A stretch of DNA of 64,000 nt from Blastobasis lacticolella (lineage: Eukaryota; Arthropoda; Insecta; Lepidoptera; Blastobasidae). Shown one piece after another: positions 10,601 to 19,540 of this stretch (positions are counted from its first letter, which is position 1; each line of letters starts with the position of its first letter). Location of the stretch: the NCBI GenBank assembly GCA_905147135.1, contig LR990061.1, positions 124,001 through 188,000 on the forward strand, written 5' to 3'. The position numbers and the translations under genes were made by a program. Under the pieces are notes generated by a model. It made no database searches, was not told the DNA's origin, and was given only the letters and a program-made list of their open reading frames with translations.

Positions 10601-13600
10601 TAGCAGTAATCTTGCATATGACCTACTACTTCTACTACTTAATAATCATGAGATACACAACCTAAGCTACCTTTTATAAGTGAAGACATGTACCCAACTG
10701 GGGAAGTCCACCTGTGGTTCTGGTGACCTAAAACACAGACTTCCGTCTATTTTAGACACCAGTCTTCACATGTATCTTCTTTTATTTACTATATCTATAT
10801 TATCTTTATTCAAGTAACGAAATTGAGTCAAATTTGTTAGTATTATCAAATAGAATTACAATATGAAACGTGTCGTGAAGAATAAAAATTAAGAATTATT
10901 ATTATATTATTATCTTGGCATCACTATCCTGGTCCACCTTGACCAGGATTTAGCAGATCATATAATACAGTAGGGCGACTGCCGTCGGACCTCTGTGACT
11001 TTTTAATTTCTTAGCCAAATTGATAATTTCAGATTTTTGCGACGCCGTTATTTTCAGTGAGTAAGATTGATGTGAGAGCGTGGTAATGCTTATAATCTAG
11101 CGTGTATGAGGCCTAAAAGCTCTTTTAAGAGGGCTTTTTGAGTAGAGTGTCTCATTGTCTTGGAATCTGTAGTATTTTTTTGGTTATTTAGTATTAATAA
11201 ACTTAAACTTATAAACCTCAAGTTTTTGAGAAAACTTATGAACCTTTTGGCGAGGCAGGTCATTTTCTTCAAAAGTCAATTTAGTAGAGCGTCATGTTAG
11301 TTCCCAGTAATTTTCTGAGTGGTCAATTTCGAGGGAGGTCACTCAATGGTAGGTATTTCGTTAGAAGTATCCTATGACATCATAAAATTGTACTTGTTAG
11401 CCATCACCGTTGTCAACGTGGAGTGGTAAAAATCTCCTTCTTCAATTCATTAATAAAAAAATTAAAACCGTGCAATCATTCTTCGAATAAGTTGGGTCAG
11501 CGCGGCTATCACAAGTGTGTCCGCGAGACAGCCCACGCCGCGATAGAGCGTTTAGTTCTTTCTCTAAATACTAAGATAAGCCCGCCTTTGTTCATATGTG
11601 TTTCTTGTTACTGTAGCTTACTGGTACTGTTATGTTTTATGAGCAATAAAGTGTTTATCTATATATCGAAGACTAGCGGCCCGCCCCGGCTTCGACGGGT
11701 ACCACTACGGGTACACGGGTTACACTCGACCGCTGCGTAGGGAGCCGACCGCGCGAGTGGGCCGCGCGGCACTTTATTTCTTGATGACATTGACTCTCCT
11801 CGCGTACCCTGCGTGTGCTGCCTAGATAGCCGAGTGGACTGAGCGGCGAACACGCGACTTTTTTCTAATATTCACATTTTTAAACTCGTGATATCTTTCG
11901 AATGGAATGTCTGAATTGAATAATTCAAAAAGTTATATAAAGGTATTGAAGCAGTTGTAAATATGAAGTAATTGATTTTGATAAGGATGAATACCAAGGT
12001 ACAAATAAAGAGCGTTTATAGCGGCGGCATTTCAATTAAATTTTGAAAATAAAAGAACACCAATTGTGACATAACTATAATAGTTAGACATATACTGTCG
12101 CGACACTTTTTGTAGATAATGATGTGTTCTGCAAAGTCGTAGTACATTATTTTGTTCTATCATCAATAGTTTTCGCAGCACACGCGAGTAAGGAATTTTT
12201 TTGGTATTTTTTTACACCTTGGCTTACATTATTGGAGTTTTATTAATAATCCGTAATTTTTTAGAAAATATAATTTAGACTATGTCACTCGCAGATAGTG
12301 TAGCTTCCCAACGGTGAAAGAATTTTTGTAATCGGTCCCGTAGTTTCGGAGCCTATTCAATACAAATAAACAAACAAAAAGTCAAACATTTCCTCTTTAT
12401 AATATTATTAGTATAGATGAAATAATAAATAATCCATTTATTTCTCCACAACAAGAGATAGCACTATCTATGTCGCGATCTTTCTCGCTCATTAACTTGC
12501 GCAGCAACTTGTGCTAGCCGCACAGGTGGTCAGCTAAAACAATAAAACCCACCTTGCCCCCCCCCAGCCAACCACAATCCAGTCCCGCCCCCCGCCGCCG
12601 CCCGCGCGCGCCCCGGCGGCCGTGGCGTGGGAGATCCCCGGCATCCAGTGCCACGAGCCGCCGGACGGCGTGTTCTACGCGCAGATGGGGCCCACCGGCG
12701 GGAAGCAGGGCTATCCGGCTATCACTGGTCAGTGCACCCATATAGCAAACTGTTTTTGTAACTGATTGATTTAAGCTAAGCTGCAGAGCCGCGAGGAGGT
12801 CTTTCGGAGAGTGTGCTAAGCAGTTGCACGACCTCATTCCGCCGGCCCCGCGCCGCCATCGGGAGACGCGATCCGGGCGAGCGCGAATCCTTATGTCGTG
12901 AATCTTCCAACTATCCGCACGTGACGCTTTGGCTCGACCTTTATAATGCGTACGGCTAAGAAATATTTTTGAGAGAAGAGGGTAGTAGGGGAGGAAGGAG
13001 AGATTGTTACCAATAGAGTTCTGTACTTAGCCTACAGAGGGAAGCAAATTAACATGTTTTTGTTCTAAGCAATTGTCACAGATTTGTGGAGACGTAAGCG
13101 TAGTAGAATGCCATAGCCGACGCTTAGTTGACGCAGACATCTATAGGATGACTCCGATTGGAGAAAAATATTCCATTGCATAGGTATACTAATGATTACA
13201 TCATATAATAATAATAATAATATAGTATTTATTTCCGTAAAAACCAGTTACTAATACAGATAGCATACATCAGTATTTTCAAATCTTACAAAGGTTTAAC
13301 TTAATAGATAATGCAATCAGAGTGGACCCCTGACCCTGACACTAGGTAACTGTGATATCAAGGTCAGTGATTCCTCATTGATATGAGCGGTGACTGCGGG
13401 CGCCCGCTAGCTTTCTCCACTGTTTAATTGCTCCATGGTCGCTTCTCTCCTCCCGTTGATCTCTGATCCTTATTAATACGAGTCGATAGAGAATAACGTC
13501 TGCCTCAAACTTATGTCCTAGTGGCAGCGTACTTGCGAGATCGATAAGCATGAAATTTTTTTTCTCTTTTTATTATTTTTTGTTTATTATTATCATAATG

Positions 13601-16600
13601 ATCCATTTCCACCACCAGGCCACGTCGGCTGGGGCATATCGTGGTACATCAACGGCCTGCTCATCCCCGAGCTGACCGTGGTCCGCGGCCGCCGCTACAC
13701 GTTCGTGGTGGAGGGCGGGGCTGACCCCGCCCAACCAGCGCGCTACCATCCCTTCTACATCACCAACGACAGCATCGGCGGGTACTTCCATAAGAGCGAT
13801 GAGGAGAAGAAGGTGAGGATTGTCTTTACTTGTAGTATTAACGTTCGTTTTTTTTATAACACTAGGGTGGCAAACAAGTTTCAAATCAAAAGTGAATAGG
13901 TATCTTCTAGGCACGCATGCTACATCTTCGACCTCATCGTCGCTTTCCATCAGGTTAGTTGAGGTCAAATGCAAGCCTTTTGATAATAAAAAAAAACTTA
14001 CGGCCCGCCTGATGGTAAGCAGTCACCGCAGCCTATGGAAAATTGCAATACCAGGGGCATCACCCATGCGTTGCTGACCCCATAAAAACCTTCTTAGTTC
14101 CACTCGGTGCAGCTAGATGGCGCTGTTAGTAGTTTGCATCGCGCTAACGAATTGTCGCCGACGAGTACTGGCCTCCGCTTATTTCTATGATTGCTTTGTT
14201 TATCGCGCGACTTCGTCCGCGCAAAATTCGGTTATTCCCAACCAACTCCCGCGGGAACCACTTTGAATTTCGGGATAAATTATAACCTATGTGATGTTCT
14301 GAGCTTACAGTTTCAGTCTGTCGTTCTGTCTGTCTGAACACAATCAACTGCAAAATTACACTGCTTTCCGATTCTTATATGGTACTTTATGCCCCGGAAA
14401 ACTTTATATTGACCGGGATATTGAGACCCAGATTATCATTTCATTATTCACCTGTCCACCCATAGGGCGTAGAAATCTACGCAGGCGCCCGTCGTTCCCG
14501 CGGCTCGTACGTGGCGACCGGCGCGGGCCGCCTCTGCTCGTGGGTGCACGACGCGCGCGCGCCGGAAGCAGACGAGTACCCGTCCTTCGGGGCCTTCCAG
14601 CGGTCCTTGACCCTGGTGTGTGAGGAGGGCTCCCCGGGACTCGTGCATTGGACCCCGGACGAGACCACGCCTGACACTGTGTATTATCAGGTGAGTAGTT
14701 GTTTTAGGTAGATGGGGGTATCTATTATACACGGGTATATTCATGTTCATGTTCATGTGCATGTTCATGTACATGAACATGTTCATGTTCATATTCGTAT
14801 TCATATTCTTATCCATATTAATTTATTTTAGTAAAATCTTATACCGACATTTATAACACGGGTACAACATACACGTCATGTATAGGTATGTCATGGGATA
14901 GGTAGTCAATGTACAATTGAAGCAACTTAAGCGTTATCTACTGTGGGTGGAACCTTTTCACAATATGTCATTTCCCGTGTCATTTTCCTTGTCAGGCTTA
15001 TAGGTCTGTGAGTAGGGTAAACCGGACTTTGAGCTGTAAACGGTTATTATACAGTGTAAGCTTGCAATGTATATATCACATACACATAATCGGAGTTATG
15101 TACATTAGTGGAACAGTAACCGATGCTCTTACGGTGAGAGAAAACATCGTGATGAAACCTGCACACTTAGGCGACTGAATGTGTAACCATGATCCAATCT
15201 GGTCAGGTTCCCCTGGTAGCAGGGACACGGAGGTCAGATGGTAGTCGCTCCACTGTAATTACCTAGTCTGCCAAATCCTGGATCAAATGAGAGCACATTT
15301 GGGACTTTAAAGTCCCAAATGTGCCAAGATGATGAAACTATAAACACGTCAATCATGGTATAGGTACATGATCATGGCATACATACTCACACAACGTATC
15401 AAACACTCAATGTGACTTGCTCTTCAAGAGTCACTTTTTAATTTCTTGTTTTATTCAGAAAATTATACAATCTTACTACTATTTCTAGCTAGTGCATATT
15501 GGCGAATCATAACGTAGAGCACGGTCAAGCCGTTATCAACCTATCACTATTTATTCATATAACTCTGAAAACATTCCTATAGTCGAGTGTAGGCAATGGT
15601 CGAAAGAAAACTTCTCGTTACAGAGATATAATATTATCGGCCCCGAATTTTGTAAAGTCTATATTTATTGACGCGACAATGCGTATCATCTTCATTTTGT
15701 ATGTTACTTGATTTTGAGGCTTGGCTGCAAAAATAACTCTAAGTTACGTCTCACCGATATCTGCACCAGCTCTACTACTCAGACAATTTTCCACCGTATC
15801 TTCTCTCCAAATTCTCGCTCTGTGTACATAATCTTTCACCTTTTCTTTTCTGTTTCAGCCTTTCAAGCCTTCTTAGCGCATGCGACTCATGAACTATCCT
15901 GATGGTGATCGCCTGTGGTCCTATTCCAACTAGGCTTTGGTACTAACAGTCCTTTATGTTTCAGTGCTTCACGCACCGCTACCTCGGGTGGAAGATCCGC
16001 GTGGTGGACGAGTGCGACTCGGAGCCCGAGGCCGCCGAGAGCGCCCCCGCGCTGGCCATAGCGCCCCCGCCGCAGGACCTCGCCGGCGCCCCCTCCTTGC
16101 AGGTACACCGCCGCGTGCGCCCCGATAACACTCTCCTAGACCAGCGCAAGAAGACAGAGAAAATTATCAATACGAAAACGGTTTATAACGATTTCAGTAG
16201 CGATAAAAGCGAGGCGGACGCGCCGGTCTCGGCCGGACAGATCCGGGACGTCATCGCCGCCGTCGAGCACCTGGAGACCGAGATGAAGGACGCCATGAGA
16301 AGGAACGCGACCAGACCTGGACCAGGACCTCATGGACCCCCACAGCAACGACCACCACACCACGGACCCCCGCAGCGCGGACCCCCACAGCGCGGACCCC
16401 CACAGCACGGACCCCCACAGCACGGACCACCATCGTCTACCAACCAACCGACGTCATCACTCCCCGGGCTACCAGGGCTATCAGGGCCGCATCAGTACCA
16501 AGTCCACGAAGAAGTACAGGAGACCGATGGCCGACCCTCCCCACCCCCTCCTCAAACGGCGTACTTCCTCCCCCACGGGCAATCCCCCCTCACGCTGCAG

Positions 16601-18079
16601 TCTCTGCGCCCCGGCCCTCCCCGCCGCCGCCCACCCCCGCCCAGACGCCCCCCACACCACAAACTGCCCCCACCAGGGAAGAAGCCATACATGAATATCA
16701 AGCCTCAACCGATGCAGAACATTAAGTACAGCAGGCCTCCACACGGGCCCAATAGACCACCGATCGCGCCTCCCCCCAAACCGACCTTCCCTAAAATGCC
16801 ATTCGGGCCACCGATGCCACAAATGTCACAAATGCCGCTTCAACCCCACACCCTCAGCCTCGGTCGGACAGAAATCGTGGCCAGCCAGGTCGTGAAGACG
16901 CACTTCGCGATGCCCCCGGCGCCCGCTTCGATTGCGACCCCTGAAGTGACTGTGGGTCCCCAGATCATCCTCGGAAAACCAATGGACCATCCGACGCCCC
17001 TCGATCAGCTTATGGCGCCTACAGATTCTCATATCAAACATATCCAGCATACAAAACGGCCCGAAGCGCCCTCACCGGCTCCCGCCACTGAGGTGAAGGC
17101 GTCAGATTTCCTCGGCTCGGTGCCTGCGAGCGCTGCGCCGCCGGCCGTCAATACCGGGTTCAAACCGGACACAATAGTTGTGGAGAGTGGTTTCAAGCCC
17201 ATCATACGGGAACCTCTCATGGACCGCGGCGAGTATGACGGCTCGAATAGACGCGAGGACGTCGACGTCGACGACGATTACGACGATTCCCCGCCGCCAC
17301 CGCCCGTCCCCGCCGAGCCCGCCGTCGACACCTTCCAACCCATGTTCATCCCTTCACCCGAGGACCGAATGCCCGACTTCCCGGCCAACCACGCGAAGGA
17401 AGACCGTCCTCATCCCGTATACGTGCGTCCCACGGACGTAACGACAGCCAACCCGGACGCGGACGCATTATTCGGGACCCGTAATGCGGCAAAGCAACCG
17501 ACCGGTGACCTAGCGATGGCTGGCGATCGAGTCAGCGCGCAATACTTACCTCCAGATCCGGCGCGACCCGCAAAACCTAAACCCGAGGAGACCTTTACCA
17601 CCTATGATGGAAAGACCGTATCCGCTTCAACGCTGACAGCCGCCCCTATTGCACCCCCGGTCGTACCGCCCGCGCCTGCTAAATACTCAGCAAAAGTACC
17701 ATCTCGAGCGGACTTGCTGCTAAGCACGCCACAGTTCGGTCCGTTCCGAGGCGAAACTCCTCCGCCCGTCGACCAGCAACGGGTGGTCGCTGCTTCGGCC
17801 GCGCCGGAACTCACGACGCATTTGAAGCTCGTAAACGCGGCGGTTAGTACATTGAAGGAGCCAGAAGCGGCAGCGTCCGAAACACACGAGGTCGCCGTCA
17901 AGCCTGAAGAAGACGAAGAAGAAGAATACGAAGACGATGACGATGATGAGTCGGATTCCGACCACAGGATGCGACGAGACGCTCCCGTCCCAACTACGAA
18001 CCACGTCGAATCGTCGACAGCGACCAACTTGTTCTGGACGAATCTGATACTACTACTCCTACACCTGAAACTCTCGTAG
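7586..18079 (+). CDS. Skeletor: Skeletor, DOMON/cupredoxin-like protein (isoform B/C type), 5' partial, 8 exons
   Basis: Joined exons: 7586-7685, 8194-8378, 9387-9587, 10434-10565, 12568-12727, 13619-13812, 14466-14690, 15965-18079. All have GT-AG borders, the phases agree, and the sum is 1103 codons plus TAG. Residues 1-162 are a DOMON domain (LNCEVLLDELAFEVRWALAG, EDGEYMSFGISG, VVWALGPLN), and 207-410 a cupredoxin-like region (QMGPTGGKQGYPAITGHVGW, YHPFYIT, CFTHRYLGWKI). The rest is disordered, Pro-rich and finally acidic, ending in a hydrophobic tail. In Drosophila, Skeletor was described as a spindle-matrix protein, while its DM13-DOMON-cupredoxin architecture resembles the cuticle protein Knickkopf. 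The family match is strong by recall of the conserved blocks, without a database search. The DM13 domains and signal peptide are expected upstream of the window. The tail may make it membrane-anchored (inference). Confidence 0.92.
7681..8022 (+). repeat. 33-bp minisatellite of splice-donor-like units
   Basis: About ten units of roughly 33 bp run from the last five bases of the exon into the intron, with consensus GCTGGGTGAGTGACCC then TGTCTC and AGTAGAA. Unit 1 is the true exon end and donor (GCTGG|GTAAGTGA). Later units keep GGTGAGT, GGTGAAT or similar in register. Two units (about 7783 and 7850) are partly deleted. Period and consensus were read by eye. Confidence 0.75.
8194..8378 (+). CDS. 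Skeletor: Skeletor exon: DOMON domain core
   Basis: Opens after CTCCGACAG in phase 1 and completes a Glu codon, then DGEYMSFGISGDETRSQM and VAWVDAATLRGHAVDYYLDA, with Cys residues in SQCAGVRGSCPDERLG. It ends in phase 0 at the donor GTCAGT. Strong GC bias (GCG, CTG, GGC) compared with the flanking introns. Confidence 0.93.
9088..9290 (+). mobile_element. SINE-B copy 1 (tRNA-derived)
   Basis: tRNA-like head with box A-like TGGCTCAGCTGGTTAAATGG and box B GGGTTCGATTCC, then CGGCCGAGCAGAAATTTACA, TTTTCTGTTACG, TCTAACACCC and GGGCTAGATGGTGCTGGGTG. It lies in a Skeletor intron about 100 bp before the next exon. The head is not a working tRNA gene. Confidence 0.85.
9387..9587 (+). CDS. Skeletor: Skeletor exon: end of the DOMON domain
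   Basis: 67 codons in phase 0 at both ends, after TCGTTCGCAG and before GTACCG, a weaker donor than its neighbours. It encodes EKTNSVRLLNAAVVNGYSIV, TLQRPLRAADDLDRAV and VVWALGPLNARQEVSYHHHY, the last strands of the DOMON domain. Confidence 0.93.
9612..9712 (+). repeat. Dispersed repeat, LINE 3'-end-like, copy 2
   Basis: Second copy of the element at 3903-4010, starting 25 bp after a Skeletor exon. It shares TTCTAGACAGGC and GATGGCGGTCAAATGCCTGA. No coding capacity. Confidence 0.55.
10147..10395 (-). mobile_element. SINE-A copy 3, without tRNA head
   Basis: Read on the minus strand it carries the internal and 3' body: GTGATGAAACCTGC-like, CCTGGTAGCAGGGTCACGG, CACTGTAATTACGTGATCGC and a GAGCACAACC-like end. 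It lacks the tRNA-like head. Its 5' boundary lies only about 40 bp before a Skeletor exon. Confidence 0.8.
10434..10565 (+). CDS. Skeletor: Skeletor exon: DOMON-cupredoxin linker
   Basis: 44 codons, phase 0 at both ends, between TTTCCCTCCCAG and GTGAGT. It starts GDKLIEFGRPPVWNCPMPEA, a conserved Trp-Asn-Cys-Pro block, then becomes a charged and Pro/Ala-rich linker of low complexity that is likely to be flexible. Confidence 0.9.
10914..11001 (-). mobile_element. SINE-A copy 4, 3' fragment
   Basis: About 88 bp on the minus strand match the family's CACGGAGGTC...GTCGCTC...TAATTATCTGATCTGC...GGATCATGG block, with several changes. The remainder is missing. Confidence 0.6.
11673..12417 (-). mobile_element. 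Non-autonomous Helitron
   Basis: Read on the minus strand the element begins TCTATACTAATAATATTATA and ends GGGCGGGCCGCTAG. The 5' TC and 3' CTAG ends and the flanking host A (left) and T (right) fit the known Helitron rule of insertion between A and T without target duplication. About 745 bp, no open frame for a Rep/helicase, so non-autonomous. It sits in the largest Skeletor intron, antisense to the gene. Confidence 0.75.
12568..12727 (+). CDS. Skeletor: Skeletor exon: start of the cupredoxin-like region
   Basis: 53 codons plus one base, after a C-rich tract and CAG, ending at G|GTCAGT. It begins with a Pro-rich linker, then VAWEIPGIQCHEPPDGVFYA and QMGPTGGKQGYPAIT, blocks strongly characteristic of Skeletor. 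Confidence 0.93.
13200..13240 (+). repeat. (ATA)n microsatellite
   Basis: Short run of ATA/ATAATA repeats in a Skeletor intron. It has no features beyond simple sequence. Confidence 0.6.
13619..13812 (+). CDS. Skeletor: Skeletor exon: cupredoxin-like core
   Basis: Opens in phase 1 after CCACCACCAG and ends in phase 0 at GTGAGG. It encodes GHVGWGISWYINGLLIPELT, VVRGRRYTFVVEGG and YHPFYITNDSIGGYFHKS. The His of YHPF (residue 303 of the visible protein) lies where a cupredoxin metal ligand is expected; metal binding is inference. Confidence 0.93.
13980..14095 (-). repeat. Dispersed repeat end (family with CCTGATGGTAAGCAGTCACC)
   Basis: The poly-A side and CTTACGGCCCGCCTGATGGT through GCATCACCCATGCGTTGC match 25705-25815. 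On the minus strand it looks like the A-tailed 3' end of a retroelement. Confidence 0.55.
14145..14440. repeat. Dispersed repeat with TCCCGCGGGAACC core
   Basis: Contains GCGCGACTTCGTCCGCGCAA and CTCCCGCGGGAACCACTTTG, then ATTTCGGGATAAATTATA. The core recurs at 18715-18770 and, inverted, near 37580. I recall it as a common lepidopteran repeat; its class is not decided here. Confidence 0.5.
14466..14690 (+). CDS. Skeletor: Skeletor exon: cupredoxin-like region, second half
   Basis: 75 codons, phase 0 at both ends, after TGTCCACCCATAG and before GTGAGT. It encodes GVEIYAGARRSRGSYVATGA, GRLCSWVHDARAPEADEYPS, FGAFQRSLTLVCEEGSPGLV and HWTPDETTPDTVYYQ. The Cys pair is conserved in Skeletor proteins as I know them. 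Confidence 0.93.
14742..14815 (+). repeat. (ATGTTC)n hexanucleotide repeat
   Basis: A run of ATGTTC/ATGTGC/ATATTC units starting 50 bp after a Skeletor exon. The reverse complement reads as a Met/Asn-rich open frame, which is only a product of the repeat. Confidence 0.75.
15093..15290 (+). mobile_element. SINE-A copy 5, without tRNA head
   Basis: Body from GAGTTATGTACATTAGTGGA through CCGATGCTCTTACGGTGAGA, AACATCGTGATGAAACCTGC and GGTCAGGTTCCCCTGGTAGC to CCAAATCCTGGATC. The usual ATGGTCAAGGCGGACCC end is missing and is replaced by a perfect palindrome. Confidence 0.85.
15293..15324. repeat. Perfect 32-bp palindrome
   Basis: Arms of 16 bp (GCACATTTGGGACTTT and its exact reverse complement) with no spacer, directly after the truncated SINE-A copy in a Skeletor intron. 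The left arm starts with the family's GAGCACA end, so the palindrome probably arose during insertion or repair at the SINE 3' end (inference). Confidence 0.8.
15965..18079 (+). CDS. Skeletor: Skeletor terminal exon: long disordered tail
   Basis: Opens after TTTATGTTTCAG with CFTHRYLGWKIRVVDECDSE, the last cupredoxin-like strand. Then about 680 mostly disordered residues: a predicted helix (IRDVIAAVEHLETEMKDAMR), a His/Arg-Gly-Pro-Pro-Gln tandem repeat (about 16330-16430), Pro-rich sequence, and a late acidic run (EDEEEEYEDDDDDESDSDH). RMRRD follows, a possible furin-type site. The last 20 residues are hydrophobic (NLFWTNLILLLLHLKL), like a membrane or GPI-attachment tail. The TAG stop is at 18077-18079. 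A possible internal donor occurs at 16100-16106 (TTGCAG|GTACAC), so a shorter isoform cannot be excluded. Confidence 0.92.
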   Translation, partial: CFTHRYLGWKIRVVDECDSEPEAAESAPALAIAPPPQDLAGAPSLQVHRRVRPDNTLLDQRKKTEKIINTKTVYNDFSSDKSEADAPVSAGQIRDVIAAVEHLETEMKDAMRRNATRPGPGPHGPPQQRPPHHGPPQRGPPQRGPPQHGPPQHGPPSSTNQPTSSLPGLPGLSGPHQYQVHEEVQETDGRPSPPPPQTAYFLPHGQSPLTLQSLRPGPPRRRPPPPRRPPHHKLPPPGKKPYMNIKPQPMQNIKYSRPPHGPNRPPIAPPPKPTFPKMPFGPPMPQMSQMPLQPHTLSLGRTEIVASQVVKTHFAMPPAPASIATPEVTVGPQIILGKPMDHPTPLDQLMAPTDSHIKHIQHTKRPEAPSPAPATEVKASDFLGSVPASAAPPAVNTGFKPDTIVVESGFKPIIREPLMDRGEYDGSNRREDVDVDDDYDDSPPPPPVPAEPAVDTFQPMFIPSPEDRMPDFPANHAKEDRPHPVYVRPTDVTTANPDADALFGTRNAAKQPTGDLAMAGDRVSAQYLPPDPARPAKPKPEETFTTYDGKTVSASTLTAAPIAPPVVPPAPAKYSAKVPSRADLLLSTPQFGPFRGETPPPVDQQRVVAASAAPELTTHLKLVNAAVSTLKEPEAAASETHEVAVKPEEDEEEEYEDDDDDESDSDHRMRRDAPVPTTNHVESSTATNLFWTNLILLLLHLKLS
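16330..16430 (+). repeat. 15-bp tandem repeat within Skeletor (HGPPQ/RGPPQ)
   Basis: In-frame units of GGACCCCCACAGCAC or GGACCCCCACAGCGC encode the pentapeptide G-P-P-Q-H/R about six times. Such in-frame repeats often vary in number between individuals. Confidence 0.85.
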
Positions 18080-18224
18080 ACTGTGTGTTCTTATTTAGGT
18101 ATTTATTTTTGGATTAAGGTTTCCCGCCGGCGGCGACTCCGCGCCCGCGGCCGCGTCTGTTACCACTCCGCATAATGCATCTCAATACTCCGCTAGTTGT
18201 AAGGTTTTGTAAATATTTTTTTAT

Positions 18225-18230
18225 AATAAA
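18225..18230 (+). other. Skeletor polyadenylation signal
   Basis: AATAAA about 146 bp after the TAG stop, in an AT-rich stretch, the first canonical signal downstream of the gene. Confidence 0.7.
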
Positions 18231-18355
18231 CCTAGTTTTACAGTTTTTTGAGTAGTTTTCTTTTAAGCCTTGGCTATAGCCTATAGCTAGGGAGATTACA
18301 GAAAAATGTTTAATATACGTTTCATTATGTAAATAAAAGATGTTTATGGTATGGT

Positions 18356-18720
18356 ATGGTAAAGACGAATGGTAAACCTGGGGTTTTCAAAGTCGGTTAC
18401 CCTCCTGGTATTGAGAAAATATTTGAAGTACCTACGAACGCCATATGCTTAAACTTCATTAAGGCTTTCGATGTGATGGATCATGCCTTGTTGGTAGATA
18501 AAGTAAACCACGCCGGTGTTTATAATTCTTACTTACAATGGTGTGAGCCTTTCAGCGACATAAAAACCTAATTGTGATGATACGAAGTTATTTATTTTCA
18601 TATAGGTCGGTAACCTCTGGGATTCCACAAGGCTTAGCCCTTGGGCCACTCTCACTTATATTATCTTTTCACATTATTACGCGGACGATATCCACGTGAA
18701 ATTTGATTATACCGTGATCC
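18356..18720 (+). mobile_element. LINE reverse-transcriptase fragment
   Basis: Conceptual translation shows RT motifs on one strand across frame changes: KAFDVMDHALLVDKVNHAGV (the conserved KAFD...D block), then VTSGIPQG and YYADDIH (the catalytic Y-A-D-D). The IPQG-to-YADD distance is shorter than normal, so internal sequence is lost. A dead remnant between the two convergent genes. Confidence 0.7.
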
Positions 18721-19416
18721 CGCGGGAACCACATTGAATTTCGGGATAAATTATAGCCTGTTTTGGTATATAATGTTTGATTTATTCGTTTAGAGTTAAA
18801 CTATGTGCGAATTCACATAAAAGATAACTAGAATCAGCTTATTCTAAGACATAAATAATTTGCGATAAAATTGTATTCAGAACCACCAATTTATCACTTC
18901 AGAGGGTGGTGGTGCTAGACATATTTTGCTAATGGCGGTTTTGAAGAGATATGTTGGTGGCATTGTACTTACGCATCAAGTGACCTTCAAATAGGCTCTG
19001 TGGTTCAGCGGTAGCAGAAAAACGAGTTTACTCGTAAATATGTTGCGTTGGTAATCTTGTTCTTTCAACATTTTTGTCTCATATAATTGTGTGGACGTGA
19101 GTGCGCACGTACGCATAGTCTACCTTCAAATGACAAATAAGGGCTTACCCACCTCTACCCAGGGCCCTGTCGACCTCTCGGTCTTAAGGACCGCGTGAGA
19201 TCTAATCAGGGGTGGTGCGCACGCTTACTTGCCGGTGGTTTTTTGAGCGCGCGCACTCGTTGACACCCACAAATCCAGTTGTCCCATAAGCTGTCTCCCT
19301 TAACGGGCTGACATCACAACACACCCCTGCCCCGTTTAGCTCCCATTTTCCTTCGCACCCTCTTCTATCTCTTCTTCTGCTCCTGTTCCTCGTTCTATCT
19401 CCAAGAAGGTAGTAGC

Positions 19417-19540
19417 CTACCGCCGGAAGAGCGTGTTCAGCGTGGCGACCTTCCCCGCGAGCCTGGCGTAGTGCGCCTTGGCCATCGCGCGCGGGAACGA
19501 CGCGTCCACCGCGCGCGCCACCGCCTCGCCGCGGCGGCCT
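19417..19540 (-). CDS. FANK1-like exon 7 (terminal)
   Basis: Opens after GTCCCAG, completes a Gln codon, then GRRGEAVARAVDASFPRAMA and LAGKVATLNTLFRR before TAG (19419-19417). No canonical AATAAA was seen in the next 300 bp of the minus strand. Confidence 0.78.

Noticed and set aside
15956..15964. Independent 707-codon gene starting at 15956
   Set aside because: The preceding bases are a pyrimidine tract and a CAG acceptor, and the sequence continues a conserved Skeletor block from the previous exon.
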